A stretch of DNA of 64,000 nucleotides from Acinetobacter pittii ATCC 19004 = CIP 70.29. Its GTDB lineage: Bacteria > Pseudomonadota > Gammaproteobacteria > Pseudomonadales > Moraxellaceae. The position numbers and the translations under genes were made by a program. Position 1 is the first letter of the stretch; each line of letters begins with the position of its first letter. Where the stretch lies: assembly GCF_000369045.1 (NCBI RefSeq), contig NZ_KB849790.1:62001-126000 (forward strand), read 5' to 3'. Under the pieces are notes generated by a model. It was not told where the DNA came from. It saw only the letters and a program-made list of their open reading frames with translations, and did not search any database. This document shows positions 54,172-64,000 of the stretch, piece by piece.

Positions 54172-55053
54172 ATGACGCTTAAACAATTAAAAGCTTTTTT
54201 AGCCCTTGCGCGTACACTCAACTATGCTAATGCATCATTAGAGCTACATCTCAGCCAGTCTGCTTTAAGTCTTACTATCAAAAGCTTAGAAGAAGAATTA
54301 GGCGGAAAACTATTTAACCGTAATACTCGCCGTGTTGAGCTTACCCAAGAAGGTAAATCCCTTATTCCCTACGCTAAAAAATTACTCGCCAATTGGGATG
54401 AAATGGAAAACGATGTTAAACAACGTTTTAAGCTCAATCGTGGAACTTTAAGTATCGCTTCAATGCCCTTCGTGACTCATGCGATTCTGCCTGAAGTAAT
54501 TCATCAATTTTTAGAACTTCATCCCAACTTGAACTTTTCAATTCAAGATATTCCAAATGAGACCATTATAGAAAAAGTACAAGACGGTATTTTTGAGCTT
54601 GGTATCTGCTTTGAACCTGATCTCACCGAAGGCCTAGAGTTCAAACCACTATTTGAAGAAGATTTCTTAGCTCTATTACCAAAGACTCACCCACTTGCTC
54701 AATCATCTTCTATTACATGGCAAGAGCTTTGTTCAAATCCATTCGTGACATTGCAAAAACCTTCAATTGTTCGATATTTGGTTGAGCAGAATTGTTTGCG
54801 AAATAATATAACGCTCGATTTGAAAGTTGAATGTCATCAAATTTCATCACTCTCAAGCTTTGTGGCTTATGGAATTGGGGTGAGTGCAATTCCAAGGCAT
54901 TTTGCTAAACACATTGATAAAGAACATAACGTACTCATTGAGTTAAAGGATGAATCTATTCATAAGACTGTAGGAATTGTTTATAAAAAGAACTTTGAAA
55001 TTTCAAATATTTCGACTCAATTTATTGAAGCTTTGATTCAATATAAATTTTAA
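54172..55053 (+). CDS. LysR-type transcriptional regulator
   Basis: 293 residues. LKQLKAFLALARTLNYANAS with HLSQSALSLTIKSLEEELGG and LFNRNTRRVELTQEG is the winged helix at 1-62; the periplasmic-binding-type sensor follows. It stands 245 bases upstream of scoAB on the same strand and is the best candidate for its regulator. LysR proteins usually act from a divergent position, so this arrangement is less common. Confidence 0.86.
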   Translation: MTLKQLKAFLALARTLNYANASLELHLSQSALSLTIKSLEEELGGKLFNRNTRRVELTQEGKSLIPYAKKLLANWDEMENDVKQRFKLNRGTLSIASMPFVTHAILPEVIHQFLELHPNLNFSIQDIPNETIIEKVQDGIFELGICFEPDLTEGLEFKPLFEEDFLALLPKTHPLAQSSSITWQELCSNPFVTLQKPSIVRYLVEQNCLRNNITLDLKVECHQISSLSSFVAYGIGVSAIPRHFAKHIDKEHNVLIELKDESIHKTVGIVYKKNFEISNISTQFIEALIQYKF

Positions 55054-55298
55054 AAAATTAAAGACTGCTTTTTAGGATGAGCTAAGCATACGCTTAAGCT
55101 AAAATTATTAATTATTATAATTTTCAATGATATGAGGTGATTTTTTAAAGTATTTTTCTTTATGTTCGTCTGATCTTTTGTAGACGATTTGAAACCATTC
55201 ATTGATTATACTTATTAATCATTTAAAAAAATTAACTTCTATAACGCAAAATGTGATGCTAAAACTAAGATTACTAAGGGATATAGGATAACAATAGA

Positions 55299-56003
55299 AT
55301 GAATAAAGTTTATGCCAATGCAGAGGCAGCACTAAAAGACGTTATTGCAGATAATCAAACACTTGCCGTAGGTGGTTTTGGTTTATGTGGAATTCCGGAA
55401 AAACTGATTGTTGCAGTTAAGCAAAGTGGTGTGACTGGTCTCACATGTATTTCAAATAACGCAGGTGTAGATGATTTCGGCTTAGGTATATTGCTTCAAA
55501 CCAAACAGATCAAAAAAATGATCTCTTCTTATGTTGGTGAAAACAAAGAATTTGAGCGCCAATATTTAAATGGTGAACTTGATGTAGAACTTACTCCACA
55601 AGGTACTTTAGCTGAAAAGTTACGTGCTGGCGGTGCTGGAATTCCGGCGTTTTATACACAAACCGGCGTTGGTACACTCATTGCAGAAGGTAAAGAAGAA
55701 CGTACCTTTAATGGCAAAAACTACATTTTAGAGGAATCTTTAACAGCAGACGTGGCTCTTGTTAAGGCCTATAAGGCAGACAAGGCTGGTAACTTAGTGT
55801 TCCGTAAAACTGCTCAGAATTTTAACCCTGAATGTGCAATGGCTGGAAAAATTACAATCGCCGAAGTTGAACAGGTTGTTGAAATTGGTGAATTAGATCC
55901 GGATGAGATCCATTTAGCGGGTATCTATGTAAACCGCATTGTACTTAATGCGTCACCTGAAAAACGTATTGAGCATAAAACTTTAAGCACGGAGGCAGTA
56001 TAA
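55299..56003 (+). CDS. scoA: 3-oxoacid CoA-transferase subunit A
   Basis: 234 residues. It activates acetoacetate to acetoacetyl-CoA with succinyl-CoA. The glycine loop [13 protein letters not shown] is near the N-terminus, then [13 protein letters not shown] and [20 protein letters not shown]. ScoA and ScoB form the active transferase, and their genes are one base apart. AtoD is the alternative name. Confidence 0.93.
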   Translation: MNKVYANAEAALKDVIADNQTLAVGGFGLCGIPEKLIVAVKQSGVTGLTCISNNAGVDDFGLGILLQTKQIKKMISSYVGENKEFERQYLNGELDVELTPQGTLAEKLRAGGAGIPAFYTQTGVGTLIAEGKEERTFNGKNYILEESLTADVALVKAYKADKAGNLVFRKTAQNFNPECAMAGKITIAEVEQVVEIGELDPDEIHLAGIYVNRIVLNASPEKRIEHKTLSTEAV

Positions 56004-56004
56004 A

Positions 56005-56646
56005 ATGGCTTGGTCGCGTAATGAAATGGCACAACGTGCTGCAAAAGAACTTGAAGACGGTTTTTATGTCAATTTAGGTATTGGCTTACCTACTCTAGTT
56101 GCTAATTATATTCCTGAAAATATTAATGTTTGGCTTCAGTCTGAAAATGGCCTATTAGGTATTGGTGAGTTTCCAACCGAAGAAACTGTCGATGCAGATT
56201 TAATTAATGCTGGGAAACAAACGGTTACTGCTCGCCCTGGTGCTGCTTTTTTCTCAAGCTCAGAATCTTTTGCCATGATCCGCGGTGGCCATGTCAACAT
56301 TGCAATTTTAGGTGCAATGGAAGTTTCTGAAAATGGTGACTTGGCGAACTGGATGATTCCTGGCAAGAAAGTCAAAGGTATGGGTGGTGCAATGGACTTG
56401 GTTGTTGGTGTCCAAAAAGTTGTAGTGCTTATGGAACACTGTGCAAAAGATGGTACGCCAAAGATCGTTAAAAACTGTAGCCTACCTTTAACAGGTAAAA
56501 GTGTGGTTCATCGCGTCATTACTGACTTAGGTGTAATGGACATTACACAACAAGGCGTAGAGCTGATTGAACTTGCTAAAGATGTCACGCTTGAACAGAT
56601 TCAAGCTGCTACAGGTGTTGAGTTTTATAAAACCTTAGTCGCTTAA
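56005..56646 (+). CDS. scoB: 3-oxoacid CoA-transferase subunit B
   Basis: 213 residues. [20 protein letters not shown] is followed by [15 protein letters not shown], which holds the catalytic Glu in the S-E-N-G motif. [20 protein letters not shown] and [10 protein letters not shown] complete the family pattern. AtoA is the alternative name. Confidence 0.93.
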   Translation: MAWSRNEMAQRAAKELEDGFYVNLGIGLPTLVANYIPENINVWLQSENGLLGIGEFPTEETVDADLINAGKQTVTARPGAAFFSSSESFAMIRGGHVNIAILGAMEVSENGDLANWMIPGKKVKGMGGAMDLVVGVQKVVVLMEHCAKDGTPKIVKNCSLPLTGKSVVHRVITDLGVMDITQQGVELIELAKDVTLEQIQAATGVEFYKTLVA

Positions 56647-56762
56647 ATTTTAATTTTTAGTAAGCCAGATAAGACTTAAGTTAGAAAGTGAGCTTAAGTC
56701 TTAGCCCTTTTAAGCACCGGATGTGCTGTCTATAAATAAGAACGAGAAGGATTTTTTCAGCT

Positions 56763-58172
56763 ATGGAAAAACAGCAAGGAATTTTTGAAAGATTTGCTCT
56801 TCGGATTAGTGACTGGTCTGAAAAATGGTTTCCTGATTCATATATTTTTGCATTACTTGGCGTCATTATCGTGTCAGTTGCCGCTTTAGGTATTGGTGCA
56901 CCTATTCACGATGTTGCGACTTCCTTCGGTAACGGTTTCTGGAGTCTTATTCCCTTTACCCTGCAAATGACGATGCTCATTATTGTAGGTTATGTCGTTT
57001 CTGTATCTAAGCCCGTAAAGTTCCTAATCCAAAAAATGGCACGTATTCCAAATTCTGGACGTGGTGCTATTGTTCTAGTTGCAACCGTCAGCTTGTTAAT
57101 TTCACTGGTCAATTGGGCAGTAAGCACGATTCTTACTGCACTTTTAGTGATTGCATTAGCAAAACGTAAAGAGCTGAATATGGATTACCGTGCAGCGGCA
57201 GCGGCAGCAATTATTGGTATGGGGGCAACTTGGGCACTTGGAATCAGCTCTTCGGCAGCACAGCTTCAAGCGAATAAAACCAGTTTACCTGAGTCAATTT
57301 ACAACCTAACTGGTGTTATTCCATTTACTGAAACGATTTTCCTTTGGCAATCAATTGCGATGACCATTATTTTGGTCATTGTTTCAATCGCAATCGCGTA
57401 TTGGTCAGCTCCAAAAGGTAATAATGTTAAAACGATTGATAGTTTTGATGTGCAGTTTGAAGAAGACAAACCACACGAGGAAAAATCTAATCGTCCAGGT
57501 GACTGGTTAGAAAACTCGCCTATCTTAACGATTATTGTGGTTGCATTAGGCTTAATCTGGATGTTTTTTGAGTTTTCAAAAAGTAATCCAATCATTGCTA
57601 TTTCAAGTTTAAACACCTACAACTTTGTGTTTTTAATGCTTGGTTTAGCGTTACATGGCACACCACGAAACTTCTTAAATGCTGTTTCAAAGGCAGTTCC
57701 GGCTGTCTCAGGAATCTTAATTCAGTTTCCACTTTACGGAAGCATCGCCTTTATTATGACGCAAGCTTTAAACAGTCAAGATTTATCACTGTCGCATTAT
57801 ATAGCTGAGTTTTTCGTTTCAATCGCCTCAAAAGAAACCTTCGCAATTGTGATGGGAATTTACTCTGCCATCCTTGGGTTCTTTGTGCCATCTGGCGGTG
57901 GAAAATGGATTATTGAAGCCCCATATGTCATGCAAGCAGCAAATGATTTAAAGGTTCATTTGGGTTGGTCTGTACAAATTTATAATGCAGCCGAAGCTTT
58001 ACCAAACTTAATCAATCCATTCTTTATGCTTCCAATGTTAGGGATTCTAAAACTAAAAGCAAAAGATGTGATTGGTTTTACAGTCACTCAGCTCGTTGTG
58101 CATTTTCCATTAGTTTTATTTTTATTATGGTTCTTTGGAAGAACACTTAGCTACACCCCACCTACTTTTTAA
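56763..58172 (+). CDS. atoE: Short-chain fatty acid transporter AtoE
   Basis: 469 residues with about 12 membrane helices. RISDWSEKWFPDSYIFALLG at the N-terminus and GFFVPSGGGKWIIEAPYVM near the end are diagnostic of the AtoE family. It imports acetoacetate or other short-chain acids. The gap to scoB is 116 bases, and it may have its own ribosome site only (AGAAGG). Confidence 0.92.
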   Translation: MEKQQGIFERFALRISDWSEKWFPDSYIFALLGVIIVSVAALGIGAPIHDVATSFGNGFWSLIPFTLQMTMLIIVGYVVSVSKPVKFLIQKMARIPNSGRGAIVLVATVSLLISLVNWAVSTILTALLVIALAKRKELNMDYRAAAAAAIIGMGATWALGISSSAAQLQANKTSLPESIYNLTGVIPFTETIFLWQSIAMTIILVIVSIAIAYWSAPKGNNVKTIDSFDVQFEEDKPHEEKSNRPGDWLENSPILTIIVVALGLIWMFFEFSKSNPIIAISSLNTYNFVFLMLGLALHGTPRNFLNAVSKAVPAVSGILIQFPLYGSIAFIMTQALNSQDLSLSHYIAEFFVSIASKETFAIVMGIYSAILGFFVPSGGGKWIIEAPYVMQAANDLKVHLGWSVQIYNAAEALPNLINPFFMLPMLGILKLKAKDVIGFTVTQLVVHFPLVLFLLWFFGRTLSYTPPTF

Positions 58173-58237
58173 TTTACTGGCGCCTTTAGTTTCGGCTAAA
58201 GGCAAATTTAGCAAATACATCAATAAGAGATATTAAG

Positions 58238-59410
58238 ATGAGTTCAATTGTTATAGTTTCAGGTAGCCGTACTGCAATGGGCGGTTTTCAAGGCAGTCTA
58301 TCGGCTTTAACTGCACCAGAACTTGGCGCTGCTGTTATCCGTGAATCTATTCAACGTGCAGGTGTTGCACCTGACCAAGTAGATGAAGTTATTTTTGGTT
58401 GCGTATTAAGTGCAGGTATTGGCCAAGGCCCTGCTCGGCAGGCGATGCGTAAAGCTAGTGTACCTGATCATGTCGGTGCAGTTACCATTAATAAATTGTG
58501 TGGCTCTGCCATGAAAGCGGTGTTAATGGCATCAGATACTCTAAAAGCAGGCAGTGCCAATATTATTGTAGCTGGCGGTATGGAATCTATGACCAATGCG
58601 CCTTATATTTTACCCAAAGCTCGCGGTGGTTACCGTATGGGTCACGGTGAAATTAAGGACCATATGTTTTTAGATGGTCTTGAAGATGCAGAAACAGGCC
58701 GCTTAATGGGTTCGTTTGCGCAAGACATGGCAAACACTAAAGGCTTTACACGTGAGCAAATGGATAACTTTGCAATTTCTTCACTTAAAAAAGCGCAAAC
58801 TGCGATTACGGAAGGTTACTTCAAAGAAGAGATTGTTCCTGTTGAAGTAAAAACACGTAAAGGTGTCGAAGTTATCGATCAAGATGAGCAACCATTAAAA
58901 GCGAATCTTGAGAAGATCCCAACATTGCGTCCAGCTTTTAGTAAAGATGGGACAATTACAGCAGCTAACTCAAGCTCAATTTCTGATGGTGCTGCTGCAT
59001 TAGTACTCACCACTGAAGAATATGCTCAAAGCCATGGTTTAAATACTTTAGCAAAAATTGTTGCAACTTCTACTCACTCACAACATCCAAGCGAATTTAC
59101 CATTGCTCCAATTGGTGCAATTCAAAAAGTACTTGAGCATGCTGGCTGGTCTGTTGATGAGGTAGATGCTTGGGAAATTAATGAAGCTTTTGCAATGGTC
59201 GCAATGGCGCCAATTCATGAACTCGGGATTGACGAAGCAAAAGTAAACATCCATGGCGGTGCTTGTGCTTTAGGCCACCCAATTGGCGCAACTGGCTCAA
59301 GAATTATTCTTTCTCTTATCTATGCTTTAAAACGCCTTGGTAAGAAGAAAGGTGTTGCTGCGTTATGTATTGGTGGTGGTGAAGCTACAGCTGTTGCAAT
59401 TGAAGTCTAA
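58238..59410 (+). CDS. atoB: Acetyl-CoA acetyltransferase (thiolase)
   Basis: 390 residues. Cys88 in NKLCGSAMKAV is the acyl nucleophile; GGMESMTNAPYIL, NEAFAMVAMAPIHELG, GGACALGHPIGATGSR and LCIGGGEATAVAIE contain the other catalytic residues (His and Cys). It cleaves acetoacetyl-CoA to two acetyl-CoA, completing the pathway. It ends at a strong terminator. Confidence 0.95.
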   Translation: MSSIVIVSGSRTAMGGFQGSLSALTAPELGAAVIRESIQRAGVAPDQVDEVIFGCVLSAGIGQGPARQAMRKASVPDHVGAVTINKLCGSAMKAVLMASDTLKAGSANIIVAGGMESMTNAPYILPKARGGYRMGHGEIKDHMFLDGLEDAETGRLMGSFAQDMANTKGFTREQMDNFAISSLKKAQTAITEGYFKEEIVPVEVKTRKGVEVIDQDEQPLKANLEKIPTLRPAFSKDGTITAANSSSISDGAAALVLTTEEYAQSHGLNTLAKIVATSTHSQHPSEFTIAPIGAIQKVLEHAGWSVDEVDAWEINEAFAMVAMAPIHELGIDEAKVNIHGGACALGHPIGATGSRIILSLIYALKRLGKKKGVAALCIGGGEATAVAIEV

Positions 59411-59424
59411 AAATCAAACCACGC

Positions 59425-59455
59425 AGAAGATGTAAGAATTTTTCTTACATCTTCT
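59425..59455. terminator. Terminator after atoB
   Basis: Stem AGAAGATGTAAGAA / TTCTTACATCTTCT, 14 bp with a 3-base loop, then a run of T. It sits between convergent genes and probably works for both. Confidence 0.9.
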
Positions 59456-59458
59456 TTT

Positions 59459-60382
59459 TTAGACTTTAAAAAGTTCATAACAGGTTTGACGGAACCATTT
59501 ATGGCTACTTTTATGATGGCAAGACATATGCCAATGTTGTTTAACATCATAAGTTGGGAAGTCTAGAGGTGCTGGTAAAATCTGTAAATTTTCTCTCACC
59601 AATAAGACTTGGCTTAAATAATACGGCACTGTTGCGATCGCATCTGTTTCTTGAACGACTAATCCCACTCCAAGATAGCTCGGTAATCGAATTAAAATAT
59701 TTCGATCCAATCCTTTGTTCTGTAATTCATTTTTAATATGGTAATGCCCAATTCCCGCGTCAATGTCGATATGATACTCGCGCATATAATCATCTAAAGT
59801 AAAATTATTTGGGTCTAAACGAGGATGGCTCTTAGAGCTAATCACCACATAATGTTGTTTAAAAAACTTTTGTTGATAAAAGCCTTCTTCTAATTGGGGT
59901 AAAAAGCCAATTGCAAGATCAATCTCACCATTTGCCATTTGATAGCTGGTTTCTGGTGTAATCGGCCTAATATTCAAGCGAATTAAAGGCGCTTTCTCTT
60001 TTAAATAGTTTGTTAATTGCGGTAATAAAACCAGATGAGATACATCTGTCATTGCAATTGTAAAAAGCTGATCTGAAGTTAGCGGATCAAAGTTCACACT
60101 AAAGTTATTAATGCTTTCCACTTTATCAATAACTTCACTAATGAGCGGAAAAATCTCCTTTGCTAATTCGGTTGGGATCATCTCATTCCCAACACGAATA
60201 AAAAGTGGATCATTAAAATGCTGACGGATTTTGTTCAGTCCATTACTAACGCTCGGTTGTGTAAGGCCAATAGCATCAGCAGCCATTGAAACACTTTTAA
60301 ACCGATAAATATGATAAAAAATATTTAGTAATCTACTATCTAGATCAAACAAAATTGTCTCCGTCTGGATCAAATAATCCAT
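59459..60382 (-). CDS. LysR-type transcriptional regulator
   Basis: 307 residues with an N-terminal winged helix (HIYRFKSVSMAADAIGLTQP then SVSNGLNKIRQHFNDPLF) and a sensor domain. The alternative Met near residue 1 begins DYLIQTETILFDLD. Convergent with atoB and separated from it by the terminator. Its target cannot be inferred from order; the HTH resembles regulators of NodD/LeuO type, which keep an extended N-terminus. Confidence 0.82.
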   Translation of the reverse strand: MDYLIQTETILFDLDSRLLNIFYHIYRFKSVSMAADAIGLTQPSVSNGLNKIRQHFNDPLFIRVGNEMIPTELAKEIFPLISEVIDKVESINNFSVNFDPLTSDQLFTIAMTDVSHLVLLPQLTNYLKEKAPLIRLNIRPITPETSYQMANGEIDLAIGFLPQLEEGFYQQKFFKQHYVVISSKSHPRLDPNNFTLDDYMREYHIDIDAGIGHYHIKNELQNKGLDRNILIRLPSYLGVGLVVQETDAIATVPYYLSQVLLVRENLQILPAPLDFPTYDVKQHWHMSCHHKSSHKWFRQTCYELFKV

Positions 60383-60585
60383 TCAAAAGGAATGAAATCA
60401 GGCACAGCAAATATAAAAATGCTCACTAGATTTCTGAATTATTGATATATGGTCTAAATTAACAAAGAATCTAGACCATGAGCAATGCTTTATAAAGCCT
60501 TTCATCACAAAGACAAAGGTGTGAGCTCTTTAATTGATTACTTTGTATGTAAATATCTTGAAGACATCACATATCATTATAAATT

Positions 60586-61488
60586 TTAATCATGCTGAGT
60601 TTGGAAGCCCTTCCAGATTTGCTGAACTGATTTGTTATCGCTCAAGTTATTTTTAAAAATGTAAATATCTTGCGGCAGGCAGTATTCATTATGGTCCAAC
60701 ATGACCAATTTTCCGGTAGCGAGATCTTCCTCTACATTAATTTTTGGAATCCATGCTACACCTAAACCTTGTAATACAAGCTCTTTCAAGTTGGTAGCAT
60801 TGTCAGTTTCATATAAGGTTTTATAGATCAGTTTACCTTCAATCAATTGATCGACCAATTTGCGCAAATAAGCATGTTTACTATAAGCAAGTAATGAAAA
60901 ATTACTCTGAATTGTATGCTTAGGCGTATGATCTGCTTCAGTAGCTGACACTGGAACAATCTCTGTTTCAGCGATCTTGATGCCACTTAAAATATCATCC
61001 CCAACTCGATTAATATTAGATCGATCTGCATAACAAATCATAAAATCGCAAGCACCTTCTTTTAAAAGAGATAAGCCTTCACCACTATTTGTCGCGACAA
61101 TTTCGATTTTTAAATCACGCATAAATGTTGGGAATTTTTTTAAAAAAGTGGTTAAAAAACCTGATGCTAATGAGTGGACAACACAGAAACGAATCGTAGA
61201 TTCGGTTTCATTTTTGATGTTTTTAATCAGCTTTGCTGTTTCTTCTACCTGCTTCTCAATATTTTTAGACATCACCAGCATAATCCGTCCAATGTCTGTA
61301 AATTCAATATTATTTTTATTATTTCGAATAATAACTTCAGCTCCGATCATCTCTTCTATTTGCTGAATTCTACGCGTAAACGCAGATTGACTAATAAATC
61401 GTTTTTCGGCTGCTTTTGAAATAGAACGCTCACGCTCAAGTGTCAAAAGGTCTTCTACCCAACGTACTTCTAAGTTCATTTTATGCAT
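60586..61488 (-). CDS. LysR-type transcriptional regulator, CynR/GcvA-like
   Basis: 300 residues. NLEVRWVEDLLTLERERSIS and RFISQSAFTRRIQQIEEMIG form the winged helix. The rest is the substrate-binding domain with a conserved GACDFMICYADRSN. In Acinetobacter such a gene next to aspA or transport genes may control dicarboxylate or amino acid use, but that is only an inference from position; the aspA gene lies 1.4 kb away. Confidence 0.8.
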   Translation of the reverse strand: MHKMNLEVRWVEDLLTLERERSISKAAEKRFISQSAFTRRIQQIEEMIGAEVIIRNNKNNIEFTDIGRIMLVMSKNIEKQVEETAKLIKNIKNETESTIRFCVVHSLASGFLTTFLKKFPTFMRDLKIEIVATNSGEGLSLLKEGACDFMICYADRSNINRVGDDILSGIKIAETEIVPVSATEADHTPKHTIQSNFSLLAYSKHAYLRKLVDQLIEGKLIYKTLYETDNATNLKELVLQGLGVAWIPKINVEEDLATGKLVMLDHNEYCLPQDIYIFKNNLSDNKSVQQIWKGFQTQHD

Positions 61489-62025
61489 TCCCTTTTTATA
61501 GTTATGTCCTTAATCTGTCTGGTTGGGAAGCTGAATAAATAGCTGAATAGATGAATAAAAACTATAAAACATGGGAGTACCTGCAAAAATGCGATGGAGG
61601 ATTGGCAAAGCCAAACAATAAAAGTAAGTATTTAAATAATTCTGACATAGAAAAGAGCGTAAGAGAATAAAAGACTTTGATTTAACTCAAGAACTCATAC
61701 AAATATAAAATTATTAATCTAAAAATTATTTTAAATCAAAAAGTAAGGAGTATATAACGCAAGTAAATAACAAGTTTTAAGTTAATAAAAAATAGAAATA
61801 ATCCTATGCTTTAATCATGTTTTATTTTTTATAAAAAAAGTCCGCACCTTGGGGAAGAATACGGACTGTAAAACTGAAAATGACTATCTGCTTATTTCAG
61901 GAATTAAACTCTCTGACTCAATAAATTCATTTAAATCAGAAGATATGCTTGTAGTATAGCTCAGTCCATAAAACCTGACTATTCTACTAAAGTATTTAAC
62001 TTAAGATTGAATAAAAACTGAATTT
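61489..62025. other. Intergenic region with a terminator
   Basis: AT-rich. On the minus strand an open frame from 62000 to 61884 reads RIVRFYGLSYTTSISSDLNE but has no ATG, so it is a remnant at best. The hairpin at 61839-61867 ends minus-strand transcription. Confidence 0.35.
61839..61867 (-). terminator. Minus-strand terminator
   Basis: Stem AGTCCG / CGGACT with an inner CCTTGG pairing, followed on the minus strand by seven T. It may end the transcript of the small genes at 62026-62540. Confidence 0.65.
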
Positions 62026-62253
62026 CTAATATTCACCAATGAGGTAATATAACTTTCTTGAAATTTCAACCATCATATTAGAAGTATATTGAGTAATTTC
62101 AAAAACTTGCTTTTTCTGGGGATTGAACACCATATTGTCATTTTCATCACTAAAAAAGATATAAGTGGTGTATTTATCCATATGGTGGATATGCTCTTTT
62201 AAGCTTAATTTTTCCCCAGAATTGGGATCATAGGCGATAAACTTCATTCTCAT
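62026..62253 (-). CDS. Small hypothetical protein (75 aa)
   Basis: Starts MRMKFIAYDPNSGEKLSLKE and ends ISRKLYYLIGEY. Soluble, no signal. A single Met pair at the start (M1, M3) leaves the exact start open. No family recognised. It lies between a 60-residue membrane gene and a terminator on the same strand. Confidence 0.5.
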   Translation of the reverse strand: MRMKFIAYDPNSGEKLSLKEHIHHMDKYTTYIFFSDENDNMVFNPQKKQVFEITQYTSNMMVEISRKLYYLIGEY

Positions 62254-62357
62254 GAATTTTGTCTCTATACATACAGTCTTTTACCCAGATTTTAAGAAAA
62301 TCTAGATAAAACAATATTTTGATGGATAATATGGAATGGTTAACCTAAGAACTAAGG

Positions 62358-62540
62358 CTACTTGTAAGATATGGGCACAATACTATTAGCCTTGTTTACC
62401 GAGGTTTCAGCAGAAGCGATTGATTGCTCTGCTTCTTTAAGCAGACGAGAAGGTTTAGACTCACTTTTCTCTTCACCGTGGAAAAGCACATAGTATGTAA
62501 AACTTCCCAAAATAATTAATGCGGCTGTGACTTTTAACAT
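62358..62540 (-). CDS. Small single-helix membrane protein (60 aa)
   Basis: MLKVTAALIILGSFTYYVLF is a membrane helix, then a polar Lys/Glu/Ser tail (EEKSESKPSRLLKEAEQSIA) with an amphipathic helix. Comparable in build to the 58-aa gene at 3163-3339. No function assigned. Confidence 0.5.
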   Translation of the reverse strand: MLKVTAALIILGSFTYYVLFHGEEKSESKPSRLLKEAEQSIASAETSVNKANSIVPISYK

Positions 62541-62944
62541 AAACTTAAAACTAAGATTTTTTCGTATTATAGTGTTTTTTATGTGAAATGCATCACATTT
62601 TTATATGAATTTGTTAGATATGCTTCACTTTAAAAGCTAATAATAAAGATAATTAAGTTGATATTTCACTTAAATTAACTAGTCTTAATTTTTGCAATGG
62701 GTTGCTTTTAAAAATTAAATGACCATTCATTATATCAAGCAAATTTTGAAATTAACTTCATCTAATTGTTAAGTTGTTAATTTATATATTGAAATTAATA
62801 GTTAAAAATGAACTTTCCTAGTTAGTTGACTATAAAATTAAAAAATTGATATGCAAAAAATGCATAATCAACTTGATAAATGCATTAGAAGTGAAGCATT
62901 TCGAAATCTAATATGAATTATCTTCTTTACTAATTCGAAGTTTA
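62541..62944. other. AT-rich region upstream of aspA
   Basis: No gene is seen. A long run of AT-rich sequence likely includes the aspA promoter. TTCGAA occurs twice near 62899 and 62935 and may be an operator pair. Confidence 0.35.
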
Positions 62945-64000
62945 ATGATGAACGCTGAAATTACCACCCGTATTGAGAAGGATCTTATTGGTTATAGAGA
63001 GATCAATAATAACGACTACTACGGAGTTCAAACATTACGTGCTCTAGAAAACTTTAATTTAACTCAAAGCAAGGTCGGAAATTTCCCTCACCTTATTAAA
63101 GCCTTAGCAATGGTAAAGCTTGCTTGTGCTGAAGCGAACTATAATCTAAAAAGCTTAGATCAGACTAAATTTGAAGCGATTGAATACAGCTGTAATCAAC
63201 TTATTCGTGGTAATTTTCACGATCAGTTCCCGATTGATATGATGCAAGGCGGTGCTGGTACTTCAACGAATATGAATGCAAATGAAGTATTAGCAAACGT
63301 CGCTTTAGAATATATGGGACATGCAAAAGGCCAATATCAATATTTGCATCCTAATAACGACATTAACATGTCACAGTCAACAAATGACGTGTACCCTACT
63401 GCGATTCGCTTAGGTTTGTTATTAAGCTTAGATGAACTAAATCTTCCTTTTAACAATTTAATCTTAAGTTTCCGCAATAAATCTCAAGAATTTGCTCACA
63501 TCCTAAAAATGGGCCGTACACAGTTACAAGACGCTGTGCCAATGACATTAGGTCAAGAGTTTGGTGCTTTTGCAGTAACTTTACAAAAAGACCTTGAGCA
63601 AATTAATACGCTTATTCCAAATATTTTAGCGTATATGAACCTTGGTGGCACGGCGATTGGTACGGGAATTACTACTGAATATAGTTACCGTGAACTTGCG
63701 ATTCAAGCGCTTGCAAAAATTTCTGGTAAGAAAATTAAGTCTGCTCCTGATCTAATCGAAGCAACTTCAGATATGGGTGACTTTGTTCTTTTATCTGGTT
63801 TATTAAAGCGTACCGCAACTAAACTTTCAAAAATTGCCAATGACTTACGTTTACTTTCAAGTGGTCCACGTACTGGCATTAATGAAATTAATTTAGAAGC
63901 TCGCCAACCGGGTAGCTCGATCATGCCGGGTAAGGTAAACCCAGTTATACCTGAAGCAATGAACCTTGCTTGTTTCCAAATTATTGCAAATGACTTGGCT
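62945..64000 (+). CDS. aspA: Aspartate ammonia-lyase, 3'-truncated by window edge
   Basis: 352 codons are in the window and about 120 are missing at the end. It converts aspartate to fumarate and ammonia. Diagnostic segments are MMQGGAGTSTNMNANEVLAN, NDINMSQSTNDVYPTAIRLG and GSSIMPGKVNP, the fumarase/aspartase signature. The alternative Met at 62948 cannot be excluded. Fumarate hydratase is the alternative, but the start DLIGYREINNNDYYGVQT favours aspartase. Confidence 0.9.
   Translation, partial: MMNAEITTRIEKDLIGYREINNNDYYGVQTLRALENFNLTQSKVGNFPHLIKALAMVKLACAEANYNLKSLDQTKFEAIEYSCNQLIRGNFHDQFPIDMMQGGAGTSTNMNANEVLANVALEYMGHAKGQYQYLHPNNDINMSQSTNDVYPTAIRLGLLLSLDELNLPFNNLILSFRNKSQEFAHILKMGRTQLQDAVPMTLGQEFGAFAVTLQKDLEQINTLIPNILAYMNLGGTAIGTGITTEYSYRELAIQALAKISGKKIKSAPDLIEATSDMGDFVLLSGLLKRTATKLSKIANDLRLLSSGPRTGINEINLEARQPGSSIMPGKVNPVIPEAMNLACFQIIANDLA

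Overview
The window is a chromosomal segment from an Acinetobacter of the calcoaceticus-baumannii group. Base composition is AT-rich. The first gene is nearly identical in wording to AdeB as I remember it, and a 24-residue PqqA heads a pqqABCDE operon. The entA/entB pair, the Rieske anthranilate dioxygenase and the indole oxygenase cluster also fit this genus. I made these identifications by reading protein motifs, not by database search.

Layout: 1-2.6 kb holds the 3' part of adeB (RND efflux permease) ending at a hairpin with no adeC behind it. 2.7-3.9 kb has small hypothetical genes and terminators. 3.9-8.25 kb is a minus-strand PQQ operon, pqqABCDE plus an M19 dipeptidase. 8.5-10.3 kb is a lipoprotein 5'-nucleotidase. 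10.35-12.8 kb has a Fur-family paralogue without the usual metal ligands, then entB and entA (2,3-dihydroxybenzoate synthesis) behind a Fur-box promoter. 12.89-31.72 kb is a defective Mu-like prophage: the late head and tail genes are present, but the early and lytic region is deleted and the minor head protein is cut at its N-terminus. 32.0-34.7 kb is modABC with modE and a ModE operator. 34.9-37.8 kb is antABC. 38.3-44.3 kb is an AraC regulator and the iif-type indole-oxidation operon with a porin. 44.6-48.3 kb is an OprD-type porin, an aromatic-acid MFS transporter and a second AraC regulator. 48.6-50.8 kb is 3-hydroxybutyrate dehydrogenase with a GntP-type permease. 51.4-54.1 kb is a small accessory patch of lipoproteins, membrane proteins and gene debris. 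54.2-61.5 kb is a LysR regulator, scoAB, atoE, atoB and two more LysR genes. 62.0-62.5 kb has two small hypotheticals, and aspA runs off the right end.

How the genes work together: the iif products should turn indole into anthranilate and AntABC should turn that into catechol. Three promoters of this block (antA, the iif operon, the OprD porin) carry paired XylS-like half-sites, which suggests one AraC/XylS regulon. The 48.6-59.4 kb genes together give uptake and oxidation of 3-hydroxybutyrate and acetoacetate to acetyl-CoA, but they are split by the accessory patch. The PQQ operon would supply the cofactor for quinoprotein dehydrogenases encoded elsewhere.

The most unusual structure is in the prophage. 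The contractile tail-sheath gene is split in two, and a 1006-residue spike or depolymerase-like gene with three internal repeats sits between the halves. The prophage also carries three copies of one intergenic hairpin, a four-unit 10-bp tandem repeat near one end, and matching 11-bp inverted ends of TG...CA type.
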